Shown: positions 42,001 to 51,121 of the stretch, in pieces | Layout: every line of letters begins with the position of its first letter | Numbering within the stretch: position 1 is the first letter of the stretch | Assembly: GCF_963678635.1 (NCBI RefSeq) | Contig: NC_087068.1 | Coordinates: 40,693,649-40,757,648, forward strand | Reading direction: 5' to 3' | DNA length: 64,000 nucleotides | DNA from: Symsagittifera roscoffensis | Taxonomy: Eukaryota; Xenacoelomorpha; Acoela; Convolutidae | The notes under the pieces: generated by a model | The model's input: the letters and a program-made list of their open reading frames with translations, nothing else | What the model was told of the DNA's origin: nothing | Database searches by the model: none | Translations under genes and position numbers: made by a program

Positions 42001-42839
42001 CACAAGCTGGCCGTCAATTGGCCGTCCCCGATGACTGGGCTGAACTTAAGTTGCCTGGCAAAGTTCGATATCTCTAGCAAGAGCACCTCGTCTAACACGA
42101 TCAGGATGTCGGCTAGTCCATAAAAGCCCCTCAGTGCATGAGATATGTCCGCCCATGCCGCCGCCAATTCTGACTTGCGAAGCCTCAGGTTCGATGGCCC
42201 CAACTCCCGGTTGGGGGCTGCCAATTGAATCCGCCATTCATTCCCTTCTGCTATTAGGATCAAGACCGCGTACACGAATTGTAGGGCGGGTGGCATGTTC
42301 GCGTATCCAGGGGATGTGGTGAACACCACCTTCGTCTTGGATCCAAATCTCGAGATAACATTCTCTTGCACTTCATTCATCGCTGCAAACAACGCCTGAA
42401 TGGCTTCCCATATCTTCCTCGATGTCGGAATTTCATTGCCCTTCAGCTGCTCAAGAAGTCCCATCGCGTGCAGGTGATCATTCATTCCTGCAAACAACAG
42501 CAGCTCAGGCTCACAGGGCATCTCCGACTTTATTGCCACCACCAGAGTTAACATCTGGTTTAATTCAGCTCCTGGCAAAGAGTATATCAGAGTCTCCAGC
42601 CAAAACAACTTGGGAGACGTTCCTTCGAAGTCCGATCCCGCCACAATGACTACTCTCGCAGCAGCTGGATCTGCTCTATCATAAACTGCCAGGGTTTTGG
42701 CCAGCTGGGTGCTGCCACAGGGCTTCCCGTACCTGGGATCTTCCGCCAACTTCGAGCCTTCGTAAGCGGCATCTGGCAATTCCATTCCCCCCGGATTGAG
42801 TAGCTTGTCCACCACTTTCAACTGTGCCGGGGTCGCCAA
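39009..42839 (-). CDS. Element B ORF2, degenerate SGNH-like domain and giant unknown region, part 1
   Basis: This is a 1276-residue frame. Residues about 55-190 mirror the SGNH layout: VVIVAGSDF (Ser69), LLFAGMNDHL (Asn120), VVFTTSPGYA, then ILIVLDEVLLLE, with no Asp-x-x-His block. Residues about 200-850 are conserved with A but unrecognised; a hydrophobic stretch (MPISLLLALYLVYP) is too short and isolated to call a membrane span. About 870-1270 is an acidic, then Lys/Arg- and Ser-rich linker. The frame ends in TGA (39011-39009) and resumes directly in the same register, so the stop is a point lesion relative to the uninterrupted frame of A. Confidence 0.85.
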   Translation of the reverse strand: MATPAQLKVVDKLLNPGGMELPDAAYEGSKLAEDPRYGKPCGSTQLAKTLAVYDRADPAAARVVIVAGSDFEGTSPKLFWLETLIYSLPGAELNQMLTLVVAIKSEMPCEPELLLFAGMNDHLHAMGLLEQLKGNEIPTSRKIWEAIQALFAAMNEVQENVISRFGSKTKVVFTTSPGYANMPPALQFVYAVLILIAEGNEWRIQLAAPNRELGPSNLRLRKSELAAAWADISHALRGFYGLADILIVLDEVLLLEISNFARQLKFSPVIGDGQLTASLWFRSMDVKITNSTSKSRGPSNERRNVAETEKQLESMKYRLTQENGWWPFLKPRLENATNKTREDAPPLVKQVWSFLEKQLELAEVRDMTVARFVSAANEVTIGGFWREHAKGELRTRRDHEILKFLSPCWEKEFMAGMFGTTATIFGAFVQEILGMPISLLLALYLVYPRYLFNMGPAYMFSRGVETIRVDGYLALLLLTHGELVSFHRLMEYGEPLSMGRVHSSIETYSYKCAAGLKTLLVQYLMMQNRHMTGEDENPTSKEEWKKMNRGTPLLTDLCLSMRSDPMGIIRDLEEVVTCIYGPAVTYAFPDPLVTTYRHSVTHLSLISILDGTALNWCQQEVLRARMSNTVLFGKVKDAELIVYNFRGQMQCRMGGKREGPIETYPKFWNLNPLTADGREILRIPAWKECFALVKRELEALMEKEILPATMPEFPIVRRMTLGMNSPLVVPSIMARMTTEEMQKYFTDGWDPLFIGYTAAVYFHTSEAKVNSWTTQAKKMRGSQPPGYEVRKVLRALEQEGLENMLPIWDDGRMIMMEGHVALVDDMKFATRKYRAPYGLEQVEMRQEGKELDAAGQLHVALTEYKKLDPTTPSPLSVDTPGDKRSGPVEDRFKRILERRRHDSEEESMDETLSEAGEDMEVGNTPEPRPSGEELTTQELLKDLSEENWADTATPPLNPSPRKNLELPLANETFNMGMILLSSEEREKNTFEGNRDMFLGSLKDDAWQEFLEEFNQEVGSETTLDKFKEELWDTLVRFGEPLLIGTGLDEKARKELLSKLVELRNSRSKTREEKCEDSSTLKQKTVDKIVDDIKRDKVGTSNMIKSTNILKARAGGRQELEGLGVDREVESVMIATTPSSRDVKTRKRKREVEGLGSPSVDAVSEGNLRETAPMVLARCKTAAYKSSSELRRPLEVEREIEASTSSTSEEDFKPQKINVKRGSNGQTWELDVGKEWIPKAHQATGKQVTNDPLERNKTRNTSRTWWVALETLKEMED

Positions 42840-45157
42840 CCTGATCTGGCGATGCTTGTTTGGTGTTTGGGGGGTTCTACTATGAGTCCAGGACTCCCCA
42901 ACAGCTTGAGAGGTCTGTAGTTAATGGGTCCCATGATCGCTTTTGATGCAATTCCGGTCAGATCTGCGGTCTCCATCAATTTCGTTCTCCAGAAGTGTGC
43001 CTCATGAGCTTTCAACCAGTCCACGCAATGATGTCTGTTTAAATCCTCGTGCGACACTCGTTCAATCCCCAGGGTCTCCGCCAATTCTCGCCTGCATTCC
43101 AAACCCTCTAGGTCCAGTTCTTTCACCTTCTCAGGATATCTCAAGCGAGCGGTTTCCATAGATCTCTTTTCCCGCTTGTTCTCTGCCACTACCACTGAGG
43201 ATATCGCCGAGCCTGGAGGTGTTGATGACGTCACCTCCTCAGACTCCATTGGCGTGACACTCTGCAATCTGGTCTGGTTGCTCCTCGAACTGTCTCTAGT
43301 GTCAACTCTCGTTCCCAAGCGACCAGACAAGGCCCTTGAGGCAAGGAATGGTGGGTTCGGGGGTGGTCCTAATGTGAATTGGGCTGTCTCTAGCAGATCC
43401 GCTTCTAGCGTGTTTATGTGTTCTTGGAAGACGTCGTTCAGCCACTCCGCTCCCCTTGGCCTATCGAAGTGGATTCCATCATTGGAGGTGTCTTCAGGGA
43501 ATCCCTTTTTCTCCATGCGCTCCGCCACGTCCAACAGTCTGACAGGGAGCACACTCTTCCGGTGGATATCTCGGATCACCTTGTTTAGGTTCCGCACCTT
43601 CTCATTCATCTCCAAGGCGTGCTGATCAACCATCATATTGTAGGGGACAGTACATACCGTCAACAGTATGGGGTCCATCTGGATCCTCAGCTCCTCAAGA
43701 AGGCAGCTCATCTTGTCGTGCAGCCTCGTTATTTTCCTCGCTTCTCCCCTTGATACATCGTTAGTCCCGATCATCAGGGTCATCGTGTATACTTTAGTCA
43801 TCCCTAGCATGTCGAGTGTTGCCAACATCTGTGGCGTGGCAGCTCCAGCGAAACTCAAGATTCCTGTCTGCCAATGCGATTGGATCCGGGTCAACACCCG
43901 CACCAGGCTGTCCCCTATGATCAGGTGGACCGCACCTTCTGGCACACGGGGTGGCGCAAGATACTCCACCCAGGCTGCATCATGAAAGCAGTCCCTCCTG
44001 GCTTTCTGTTCCGCACTCCAATCCAGCCGATTGTGCCTGTGGTACCTCTTCTCTGTATTTTTCTTATAACTCGAGATCACGACGCTCCTGACCGGCTGTT
44101 CCCTCCAAGTCGGGGAAAGCTCCGGTCTTGCCGAACTTTCACGAGTTTTCTGCCGTAATTTCTCGCCCAGCTCTTTCAGACGCGATGAGCCGCCGCTCAC
44201 CTGACTGTCACTCGAGGTCGAGGTTGGGGTGTATCCCGGCAGCACCACATCCATCAGCGGGCGTACGGGTTGCGTCTCTAGGCTACGCAAGGAAGACGTT
44301 GCGTCATTCGGTATCCAGACTTCCAACCCTTCACTCATGTGTTCCCGGGCCTCGCGGTCAAGGTTGAACCGTGCTCTTGCTCTGGGGACTTCATCCACCT
44401 CCATGCATGACTCTGGTCTCGAGCTGGTAACCACTCGCTCCTTCGGCCTGGCTCCCTTCTGTGCGTCAAGTTCGCGTTGTCGTTGTTCTATTCTCTCCAA
44501 CTCCGACTTCAGTTGTTCACAATTCGCGGCATTCTCCCGCACCCTTAGCTCCTGCTGATGTTCAGCCTTTAGCATCTCAAGCAACCTCAGAGTCTGATCT
44601 CGCTCGTTGACCGCCTGGTCCCTTTCCAGCTGAACCTTCTCCCGATCCAGCTTTGCCTGATCCCGATCGAGGTTCGCCTTATTCCTTTCCTTCTGCGTCT
44701 TCTCGAGCTCTTTCTTTAGAACACCAAGATCCGGGTATGCCTCGGTCGTCTGTTGTGCTCGCGTCATCGATAGCACCTTACTCGAGCTTTGGCCTGTAGA
44801 TCTTGCTGTTGGCCTAGTTGGTAGTGGGAATTCCCCTGCGCCATATTCGGTTTTGTTACTCAGGCCAGGATTCCTTGCCAAGTCAAAGCCCCTTACTCCT
44901 CGATCCACACTCCAAGACAACCATCTGGTCTGTTCTTGGTTTGATATACCCTCGGTGGTGTAGCCGATCATCAAGACAGCCTCCGTCGCAGACTCCCTGC
45001 ATTCACCCTGGTCTTCCAACTGGAGGATGGCATTCAGCATTACCGCCATTCTCTCGTCTATCTGGGTATAGTCCAGGTCCCACAGGCGTCTGTACAGCTC
45101 ATCAAGAGTAGGCTTCTTCAGGGCCGCGGGCATGGATTTCCAGAATCTGTCTGCCAT
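42818..45157 (-). CDS. Element B ORF2, coiled coil plus intact SGNH hydrolase domain
   Basis: This is a 779-residue frame starting with ATG. Residues 1-100 form an unknown N-terminal domain conserved with A. About 135-235 is a coiled coil with repeated LDRDQ/LERDQ-type units. About 405-580 is an SGNH/GDSL hydrolase: block I LIIGDSLVR (Ser416), block II-like FAGAAT, block III MIGTNDVSRG (Asn466), block V DGIHFD (Asp560, His563). All catalytic residues are present. The likely reaction is ester hydrolysis; the substrate is unknown. Residues about 680-750 (ECRRELAETLG and DWLKAHE) match the N-terminus of the giant frame of A, showing the two regions were once one frame. It overlaps the next frame by 22 bases; the junction is a frameshift. 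No signal peptide was seen. Confidence 0.88.
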   Translation of the reverse strand: MADRFWKSMPAALKKPTLDELYRRLWDLDYTQIDERMAVMLNAILQLEDQGECRESATEAVLMIGYTTEGISNQEQTRWLSWSVDRGVRGFDLARNPGLSNKTEYGAGEFPLPTRPTARSTGQSSSKVLSMTRAQQTTEAYPDLGVLKKELEKTQKERNKANLDRDQAKLDREKVQLERDQAVNERDQTLRLLEMLKAEHQQELRVRENAANCEQLKSELERIEQRQRELDAQKGARPKERVVTSSRPESCMEVDEVPRARARFNLDREAREHMSEGLEVWIPNDATSSLRSLETQPVRPLMDVVLPGYTPTSTSSDSQVSGGSSRLKELGEKLRQKTRESSARPELSPTWREQPVRSVVISSYKKNTEKRYHRHNRLDWSAEQKARRDCFHDAAWVEYLAPPRVPEGAVHLIIGDSLVRVLTRIQSHWQTGILSFAGAATPQMLATLDMLGMTKVYTMTLMIGTNDVSRGEARKITRLHDKMSCLLEELRIQMDPILLTVCTVPYNMMVDQHALEMNEKVRNLNKVIRDIHRKSVLPVRLLDVAERMEKKGFPEDTSNDGIHFDRPRGAEWLNDVFQEHINTLEADLLETAQFTLGPPPNPPFLASRALSGRLGTRVDTRDSSRSNQTRLQSVTPMESEEVTSSTPPGSAISSVVVAENKREKRSMETARLRYPEKVKELDLEGLECRRELAETLGIERVSHEDLNRHHCVDWLKAHEAHFWRTKLMETADLTGIASKAIMGPINYRPLKLLGSPGLIVEPPKHQTSIARSGWRPRHS

Positions 45158-45661
45158 TCTTTATGACTTCAGGATGTATACAGGTATATGTTAACCAGCT
45201 CAAGAATTACCTTACCGACTCAAGTATTACCCAACTCAAGAACTCTCTAGAAATGTTCCCTTGCAAACACTTGCTGTAGGTGTCGATTATCGCGAGTTCA
45301 ATCAAGATTTCTCTTTCTGTCTCTCGCTTGAGTGTAGTTGGATTTTCAACTTTGTTTTTCAAACTTGATCTGAAAACAGAAACCACATTAAGACCTAACA
45401 TGTCATGCTCCTAACCCAGAAACCCCCTCCCCCTTTTACCAGTATGGTTAAAATCTTATCATTTTCATTCTATTTAAAACGATTCAATTGGAATTTCCTT
45501 AAAAGCATGCAGATTCATTTTATGTTTTAGCACCGTTAATTCTTTTTAAAATTTAATTGTCATGCCAATCACGTCTTAAGATCCCTTTACCTGTGCCGCA
45601 CCCCAGTACCTAACTCAAGACTCCTCACTCACACCCAACTCGAGACCCCCGTGTCCCCAAC
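45158..45661 (-). other. Element B gap between ORF1 and ORF2
   Basis: This is about 500 bases with no gene, containing C-rich tracts (about 45422-45440) and several AACTCAAGA-like repeats (plus strand, around 45200-45240 and 45610-45660). A candidate splice acceptor is at 45370-45371. Confidence 0.6.
45370..45371 (-). promoter_or_regulatory. Candidate splice acceptor for ORF2, element B
   Basis: The sense strand reads TGGTTTCTGTTTTCAG/ATCAAG, a good animal 3' splice site, 212 bases before the ORF2 ATG. Its counterpart in A is at 20692-20693 and is also followed by ATC. Confidence 0.45.
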
Positions 45662-45755
45662 TCAGGCGATGCTCAAGTAGTATTTTTTGTGCAGATACAC
45701 CATTATCTCAGTTTCCGCAAAGACTACATGTAGGATAGCGTACAATTCCCTCGAG
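45662..45755 (-). pseudogene. Element B ORF1 terminal exonic fragment beyond the SINE
   Basis: The minus strand encodes RELYAILHVVFAETEIMV and then YLHKKYYLSIA before TGA (45664-45662), matching the end of the macro-like domain in A (RELYALVHVIF, LHKKYYLSIC). It is separated from the rest of ORF1 by the insertion at about 45756-46195. Confidence 0.75.
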
Positions 45756-46195
45756 CGGTGGTGAAGTGGTTACGTCTCCGCCTCTCAATCGAAAGGTCGG
45801 ATGTTCGAGGCCCACCATGATCTGTACAATTCTGTCTGGAGCGGTGGTGAAGTGGTTACGTCTCCGCCTCTCAATCGAAAGGTCGGATGTTCGAGGCCCA
45901 CCATGATCTGTGCTCGTTGCTTGAGGGTGAAGCAACATTACCCAGCCCAGAAAAATAACCAAAAAAAATTGCATGTAGTTCTTAAACAGGGGCACAACAG
46001 CGGTTCGCCGTGATGAGCTGTACAGCTCTTGTGTTGGTCCTTTCCCCCGTGGATAAATGGTCTTAATAACAAAGTTCCTACAACTGAGCGAAAACAGGCG
46101 GAAATTGATTGTTATACATATTCGATTTTTTTTACAGCAATTGATTACTCTTTTCGGTTTTAGTTTCATTTGATTGATTCAATTGAGATAATTTT
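45756..46195 (+). mobile_element. tRNA-derived SINE-like insertion in element B
   Basis: This is about 440 bp, absent from the collinear position in A. It starts with two tandem 85-bp copies of a tRNA-like head (45756 and 45841): A-box TGGTGAAGTGG, B-box TGTTCGAGGCC, and GGTGG pairing with CCACC as an acceptor-like stem. The rest is AT-rich with an A8 run. The anticodon and T stems do not pair well, so this is not a functional tRNA. Target duplications were not identified, and the right edge is approximate. Confidence 0.65.
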
Positions 46196-47200
46196 TGCTT
46201 CTTTCTTGTTTGGGTCATACACCGGCATTGAGACCTCCGTTATTCCTCTTTCAGTCATGAAGTCTCGTAGTCTTGTTAGTGCCATCATCACGTGTTCGGG
46301 ATCAATTGTGTTCCTGTCATTGACCCTCGTCACTAGGAAGCACATATATTTGCCCGGGACTTGTGCTACTGATGGTGGAAGCGCTGCCATCCCTCCTAGT
46401 CCTGGTCTCTGTCTGAACAGAAACTCCACGTTCTGGTACTCTCTTCTGAAGTCAGCTTCCAATCTTGATTTGAAACTCATGTCCGCCGTGATGCAGATCG
46501 CGCTAGTCCTGTTTGACAGGATGAAGTCACTATCCGTTATCATGATGATCTCCGTGTACTCATTGGGTATTTCAAATTTCGTTTTGAAATTCCGACCTAT
46601 GGTAGGCTCCGGCTCTTCTTCTTCCAGTTCCAATTCGCTTGTTTGTCTCAATTCGTTGAGCTTCTTTATCATCAAATTTTTGGTGTGGGTAAGTCCTACC
46701 CCCACTCCCCGGACAAAAATATTTATCGACGTCCCCGTCGATGTTGTCGGGTCTGAATTGTCCTGAGGAATGTCCAGTGGCCTGTCTGTTGCCGTCCATC
46801 CGAAAAGAGGGTCCTCTGTCTTCATGTAATTTGCCGCTGATACATCGACTTGTTGAATGCTTTGTCCTTCGTGGCTCTCGTCTTTGACATCGCGCATCCA
46901 CTCTAGTATCCTCAAGTTCGTGTTCTCCCTCCTCTCTATCTCACTCTGCTCGAGATCCGTCTCTAATTCCGGCGTCGAGTGGTCTTCCTGCGGATAGTGT
47001 CCACCATCGACAATGACCTGCCATTCCTCTCCGGCTTCCAGTTCGCCTGCGCTCAGTAGTTCCTCGCCCAATTTGTCTGGCTGTATCTTATCGATCAAGA
47101 AGTCATCCCCGTACCTGTTGTACCTCATGCCGGTGCGTTTACGATTGCCAGTCCTGGTTTCCGGTGGTGTCGGTCGATCCGGCTCCATCCACTTCGGCAC
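46166..47200 (-). CDS. Element B ORF1 C-terminal region with macro-like domain, truncated by a SINE
   Basis: This 344-codon frame continues ORF1. The segment IFVRGVGVGLTHT overlaps the central polypurine module. From about residue 212 it follows a TARG1/OARD1-like macro pattern: DSDF (Asp225), AICITADMSFK, YMCFLVTR, ALTRLRDFMTERGITEVSMP. After VYDPNK the homology to A stops because a SINE-like insertion begins; the last dozen or so codons are insertion sequence. The missing C-terminal strand is found at 45755-45662. In macro domains the loop after the MP strand is normally glycine-rich (GCGLD in TARG1); here it reads YDPN, so catalytic capacity is uncertain. Confidence 0.72.
   Translation of the reverse strand: MPKWMEPDRPTPPETRTGNRKRTGMRYNRYGDDFLIDKIQPDKLGEELLSAGELEAGEEWQVIVDGGHYPQEDHSTPELETDLEQSEIERRENTNLRILEWMRDVKDESHEGQSIQQVDVSAANYMKTEDPLFGWTATDRPLDIPQDNSDPTTSTGTSINIFVRGVGVGLTHTKNLMIKKLNELRQTSELELEEEEPEPTIGRNFKTKFEIPNEYTEIIMITDSDFILSNRTSAICITADMSFKSRLEADFRREYQNVEFLFRQRPGLGGMAALPPSVAQVPGKYMCFLVTRVNDRNTIDPEHVMMALTRLRDFMTERGITEVSMPVYDPNKKEAKIISIESIK
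46683..46742 (-). promoter_or_regulatory. Element B central polypurine module
   Basis: It holds GTCCGGGGAGT (46714-46704, sense) preceded by a hairpin, plus-strand ATCGACG-TCCC-CGTCGAT (46725-46742). These 60 bases differ from element A at three sites only, far less than the surrounding coding sequence. Confidence 0.6.
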
Positions 47201-47221
47201 CTCATCTTGCTCCGGGTCGTT

Positions 47222-50200
47222 TCAGTCTTCTTCTACAAATGATCCTGCATCAGACTCCCCTCCTATCTTTTCGTTGTCGTCCAAACTCAAGTTCTCATTA
47301 CCATCATTTTTCTCTCTGGTGCCTTTTTCATTCACTTCACACGCTGGCTCTACCACCAGGTACTCAAGACCCTCCATGTCCTTCGGTATGCACCAATCCT
47401 CTGGGGACGGGACGTGAGGCTTCAGATTTTCATAATGTGCCGCTCGCCCAGTACTCAAGCGATAGAACCGTCCTTGTTGATGAACCTCCGTTATCATGAA
47501 TGGTCCCCTCCACTTCTTGAGTAGTTTCTTTGTTCCCTTGGGCGGTATGACATTTTGGAAGACCCACACGTATTGGCCCACTTCATATGGCTTTGCTCGT
47601 AATATTTTTTCGTCATATTTCCTGCGTTGCCTCATTTGCGCTTGCGCCGTGTTCCTCCTGCATAGCTCGTTCAACTCCTGTTGTCTTTTGATCGCTTCTT
47701 TCACGTATGCCTGAGGTGACGTCCTTTTCCCTTCGTATTCCGGGTAAAAGAATGTCAGAGGCATTGCTCTCTCCCTGCCCGTCAACATCATGAAAGGACT
47801 GATGCCCGTCGTTGAGTGCTGTGTACTGTTGTAGGCTCCTACTACCTGTGGCAGATATTTGTCCCAGTCCGTCATGTATCTTGAGCAGTACACCCTTAAC
47901 ATGTTGACCAGTGTCCTGTTCTGTCTCTCTACCAACCCATTGGTCTGTGGATGATAGGTCGTCCAGTGTGCTTGAGCAATGTGCGACCTCTTCATCAATT
48001 CTTTTGTCAAGTCCCCCACGAAAGCTTTGCCGTTGTCCGACTGGAAAGTCATTGGACAACCATACCGCGATATCCAATGCGTTATCAGATGATCACATGT
48101 CTCTTCGGCCGAGGCTGTCTGGCACGGAACCGCTTCCGCCAACTTTGTGAAGTGATCTATTATAACCAGTATCTGGTTATATCCCGACTCTGTCATGCAG
48201 ATTTTTTGATGGTCTATCTGCACCACTTCATTGAACTCTGAGCTCTCAACGGACTTGAGGGGAAACTTCATCTTCCTTGGGTCTTTTACCTGGAGACATG
48301 CCAGGCAGGCATTCACCCATCTCTCGCAAGCTTTTCTTATTCCTGGCCAATCAAACCTGTGAAGTATCCTTTGTTGTACTTTGTCTATCCCCTGGTGGCC
48401 CATCTGGTCGTGTGATCTGAAAAGCACCTCCGTCTGGTACAATTGTGGTAGTATGATGAGGTTGTGTTTGTGTAATATCTTTTCCTCATCTCTCCTCTTG
48501 CACGCTACCACCACATCAGCTGTGTGATAAAGTAAGTCTTTCTTTTCTTTGTAGAACTGGCTCAAGATCTTGTAGCTGTCTTCCTCAAGTTCCCCCTTCT
48601 CCTTGACCCCCGACTGGATCCATTTGGAGAGGTTACTTGTCATTTTGTCATTCTTCTGGGCTCTTATTAGGTCTGACAGCCTATATCTCGCCTTGACATG
48701 CTCCTTTAGCGCCATGATCTGTCCATTCATCTCACCAGGGTTGTGGATGTCATCACTCAGTTTCACGCATATCATCCTTTTCACGATTTTCATATCATCT
48801 TCTGGCACCAGATTCGTTCTGATGTTTGAGTTGCATGATAGTTCCCTGAATGGTTTCCTTGCAACCGCAATTTTCTCAAGTTCCTCACCACCTCGCATCT
48901 CCTGTATGTCCATGTTGTATGTTCCTGAAGATGGATCCGTCTGTAACTCCCTGTCGTGGTGCCTTGTCTTCTCTTCCGCCAATATCATGCAGAGACTGTC
49001 TTGGTTTTCGCTGCTCTCATCCGAGTCTTCATCACATCCTTCACGCTCCCCGGACAATTTTCCTTCTCTGGTTCCTTCTTCCGTGAACCTGGAACACTCC
49101 CCGGACTCTTGACCTAGTCCCAGGTGTTCAGTATCTTCTTTGAACGTCACTTTCTTTTTCCTAACCTTGGTCTGCTCGAGAATGTCTTCGGGGATTTTGT
49201 CAACTAGTGACCGCACGACATCTTTGCTGTCAGTGACGCTTCCTCTTGATGAGTCAGTATCGTTCACTGTCTCTTTTCTCCGAAGTATAGTGACTTCCGG
49301 TTCCTCTTGACCCTTCTCTTGGATCACGGGCTTATCATCTGATAGTTTCTCGAGCAACCTCATTAAGTCATCATCTATCTGTGCAGTTCCTGCTTCCACC
49401 TGGTTAAGATCATAGCCTTTTGCCTTGAGCGTCTCCTTCACGATCTTCGACTTGAGTATAATCTCAATCGGAATCCTCTTGCTCTTCTTCAAGATGGTCT
49501 TCTCTGGAGGCTCTTTAGGCAATTCAGGATGATCTTCTATCGGTTTGCCTGACTTGTCCAGCCATCTCGTGAGTGGAAGACTGTCGTACGTTTCCTTGTC
49601 CATGAATGAGAAGCCATCTTTGATTTCAGGTCTGTCTGCTTCTCTTTGCTCTTGTCTCTCATAGAACTCCGTCTTCTTACTCAAGTTGTCGGCATTCTGA
49701 TGTTTATCTCGCGTTCTATGCTCAATTATCATGTTGTATCCATCCAGGCGAACTATCCACCTCCCAATGTAACTTTGGTCCATTGAGTACGTTTTCAGCC
49801 AGCTCAGTGCTCGATTGTCGACTCGCAACTTGAATGGCTCACTGCCCAGGTATGCCCTGTATTTTTCGACAAAGGTAACCACCGCAAACATCTCTGCTTT
49901 TGGTGCTCCGTACTTCATTTCCGTGTCACTCAGGACTTTGCTCCCGTACGCTGTTGGTCTCAAGACTGTCTTCCCATTCCATTCTTGTTCTTGGTGGAGA
50001 ATCCCAGAAATCGCGACTACCGACGCATCCGTGTCCAGCACGTACATCCCTTTCTCAGTCGGCATACCCAGTACTGGTGCCTCACATAGTTCTTTCTTTA
50101 TTCTCTGGAATGACTCTTCTGCTGCGTTGTTCCACGTGAACTTCTTGCCCTTGTGTCTCATTAATTGTTGCATCGGGTATACCTTGTCTGCATAGCCATT

Positions 50201-51088
50201 GATGAACTCTCTATAATAGTTAGCGAAACCCAGGAAGCTCATCAACTGGTGCTCTGTCTGCGGTGATTTCCAGGTCAGGACTGCTTCCACGGCGTCCGTA
50301 TCAGGTCTGATGCCGTGCTTGTCTACCATCCTGCCCAAGTATTTTATTGAGTCCTTGAGTATCTCGCACTTTGATGGTTTACACTTTAGCCCCGACCTCT
50401 TCATGCATGCAAACACTTCGTCAAGTCTCTCAATGTGGTCTTCCAGTGTTGGCGTCGCTATTACCACGTCATCCACGTAGCACATTACCAGGTTGCCATA
50501 CTTCTTCGTTACGCCTATCAGCGCGTGTGCCATCAATCGCTGAAACGTGGCTGTGGCATTGCAAAGTCCAAACGGCATCCGTTTCCATTGAAACAGACCC
50601 AACTCGCAGGCAAACCCTGTCTTGTCCCTGTCCTGCTTCCTTAGTGGTACTTGCCAAAAGGCCGAGCCTAAATCAAGAGTCGTAAAAAATTTTGCATCAC
50701 CTAACTTCGAGAGGCTCTCATCAATCCTAGGTATGGGATAGGCATCCTTCACCGTGACGGAGTTCAGGTATCGAAAATCACAACAAAACCTCAACTGGTC
50801 GCCTTTCTTTTTGGCCATCACTACTCCACACGCCCACGGTGACTTGGATGGTTCTATCATGTCATACTCTAGTAACGTCTCGATTTCTTTTCTACACGCG
50901 TCCGATTTGTGTGGGGTCATGCGCCTCGCCCCCTCCCTGTGTGGTACCGCGTTTTCCTCAAGTTCTATTTCATGCTCAACGAAATTACAACACCCGATAT
51001 CCGCCTTATGCCTCGAAAAAACTTCCTCGTTCCGCTCTAGTACGTCCTTGATGGCTTCGAGCTGTTCATCTTTCAGTTTGCCCCTCAA
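47222..51088 (-). CDS. pol: Element B reverse transcriptase, RNase H, integrase
   Basis: This is a 1288-residue frame. RT spans from about residue 45 (HREGARRMTP) to 260, with YVDD at 204-207. RNase H opens with LDTDAS (Asp352). Integrase HHCC is at about 892-932 (H-x4-H, C-x2-C), with catalytic Asp959, Asp1018 and Glu1054 (D-x35-E). The GPF motif KKWRGPF is near 1194. Between RNase H and integrase lies an acidic linker with SGE tripeptides, as in A. The frame ends in TGA where element A has TGG (EEDWDCPEQ against EED-stop-NDPEQ); ORF1 continues in register seven codons later. All catalytic residues are present. Confidence 0.95.
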   Translation of the reverse strand: MRGKLKDEQLEAIKDVLERNEEVFSRHKADIGCCNFVEHEIELEENAVPHREGARRMTPHKSDACRKEIETLLEYDMIEPSKSPWACGVVMAKKKGDQLRFCCDFRYLNSVTVKDAYPIPRIDESLSKLGDAKFFTTLDLGSAFWQVPLRKQDRDKTGFACELGLFQWKRMPFGLCNATATFQRLMAHALIGVTKKYGNLVMCYVDDVVIATPTLEDHIERLDEVFACMKRSGLKCKPSKCEILKDSIKYLGRMVDKHGIRPDTDAVEAVLTWKSPQTEHQLMSFLGFANYYREFINGYADKVYPMQQLMRHKGKKFTWNNAAEESFQRIKKELCEAPVLGMPTEKGMYVLDTDASVVAISGILHQEQEWNGKTVLRPTAYGSKVLSDTEMKYGAPKAEMFAVVTFVEKYRAYLGSEPFKLRVDNRALSWLKTYSMDQSYIGRWIVRLDGYNMIIEHRTRDKHQNADNLSKKTEFYERQEQREADRPEIKDGFSFMDKETYDSLPLTRWLDKSGKPIEDHPELPKEPPEKTILKKSKRIPIEIILKSKIVKETLKAKGYDLNQVEAGTAQIDDDLMRLLEKLSDDKPVIQEKGQEEPEVTILRRKETVNDTDSSRGSVTDSKDVVRSLVDKIPEDILEQTKVRKKKVTFKEDTEHLGLGQESGECSRFTEEGTREGKLSGEREGCDEDSDESSENQDSLCMILAEEKTRHHDRELQTDPSSGTYNMDIQEMRGGEELEKIAVARKPFRELSCNSNIRTNLVPEDDMKIVKRMICVKLSDDIHNPGEMNGQIMALKEHVKARYRLSDLIRAQKNDKMTSNLSKWIQSGVKEKGELEEDSYKILSQFYKEKKDLLYHTADVVVACKRRDEEKILHKHNLIILPQLYQTEVLFRSHDQMGHQGIDKVQQRILHRFDWPGIRKACERWVNACLACLQVKDPRKMKFPLKSVESSEFNEVVQIDHQKICMTESGYNQILVIIDHFTKLAEAVPCQTASAEETCDHLITHWISRYGCPMTFQSDNGKAFVGDLTKELMKRSHIAQAHWTTYHPQTNGLVERQNRTLVNMLRVYCSRYMTDWDKYLPQVVGAYNSTQHSTTGISPFMMLTGRERAMPLTFFYPEYEGKRTSPQAYVKEAIKRQQELNELCRRNTAQAQMRQRRKYDEKILRAKPYEVGQYVWVFQNVIPPKGTKKLLKKWRGPFMITEVHQQGRFYRLSTGRAAHYENLKPHVPSPEDWCIPKDMEGLEYLVVEPACEVNEKGTREKNDGNENLSLDDNEKIGGESDAGSFVEED

Positions 51089-51121
51089 ATGTTCAATCTC
51101 CGGCAGAACCAGTTTTTCATT

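Noticed and set aside
45756-45915. Two tandem tRNA genes
   Set aside because: A and B boxes are present but the anticodon and T stems do not pair and there is no normal acceptor; SINE heads fit better.
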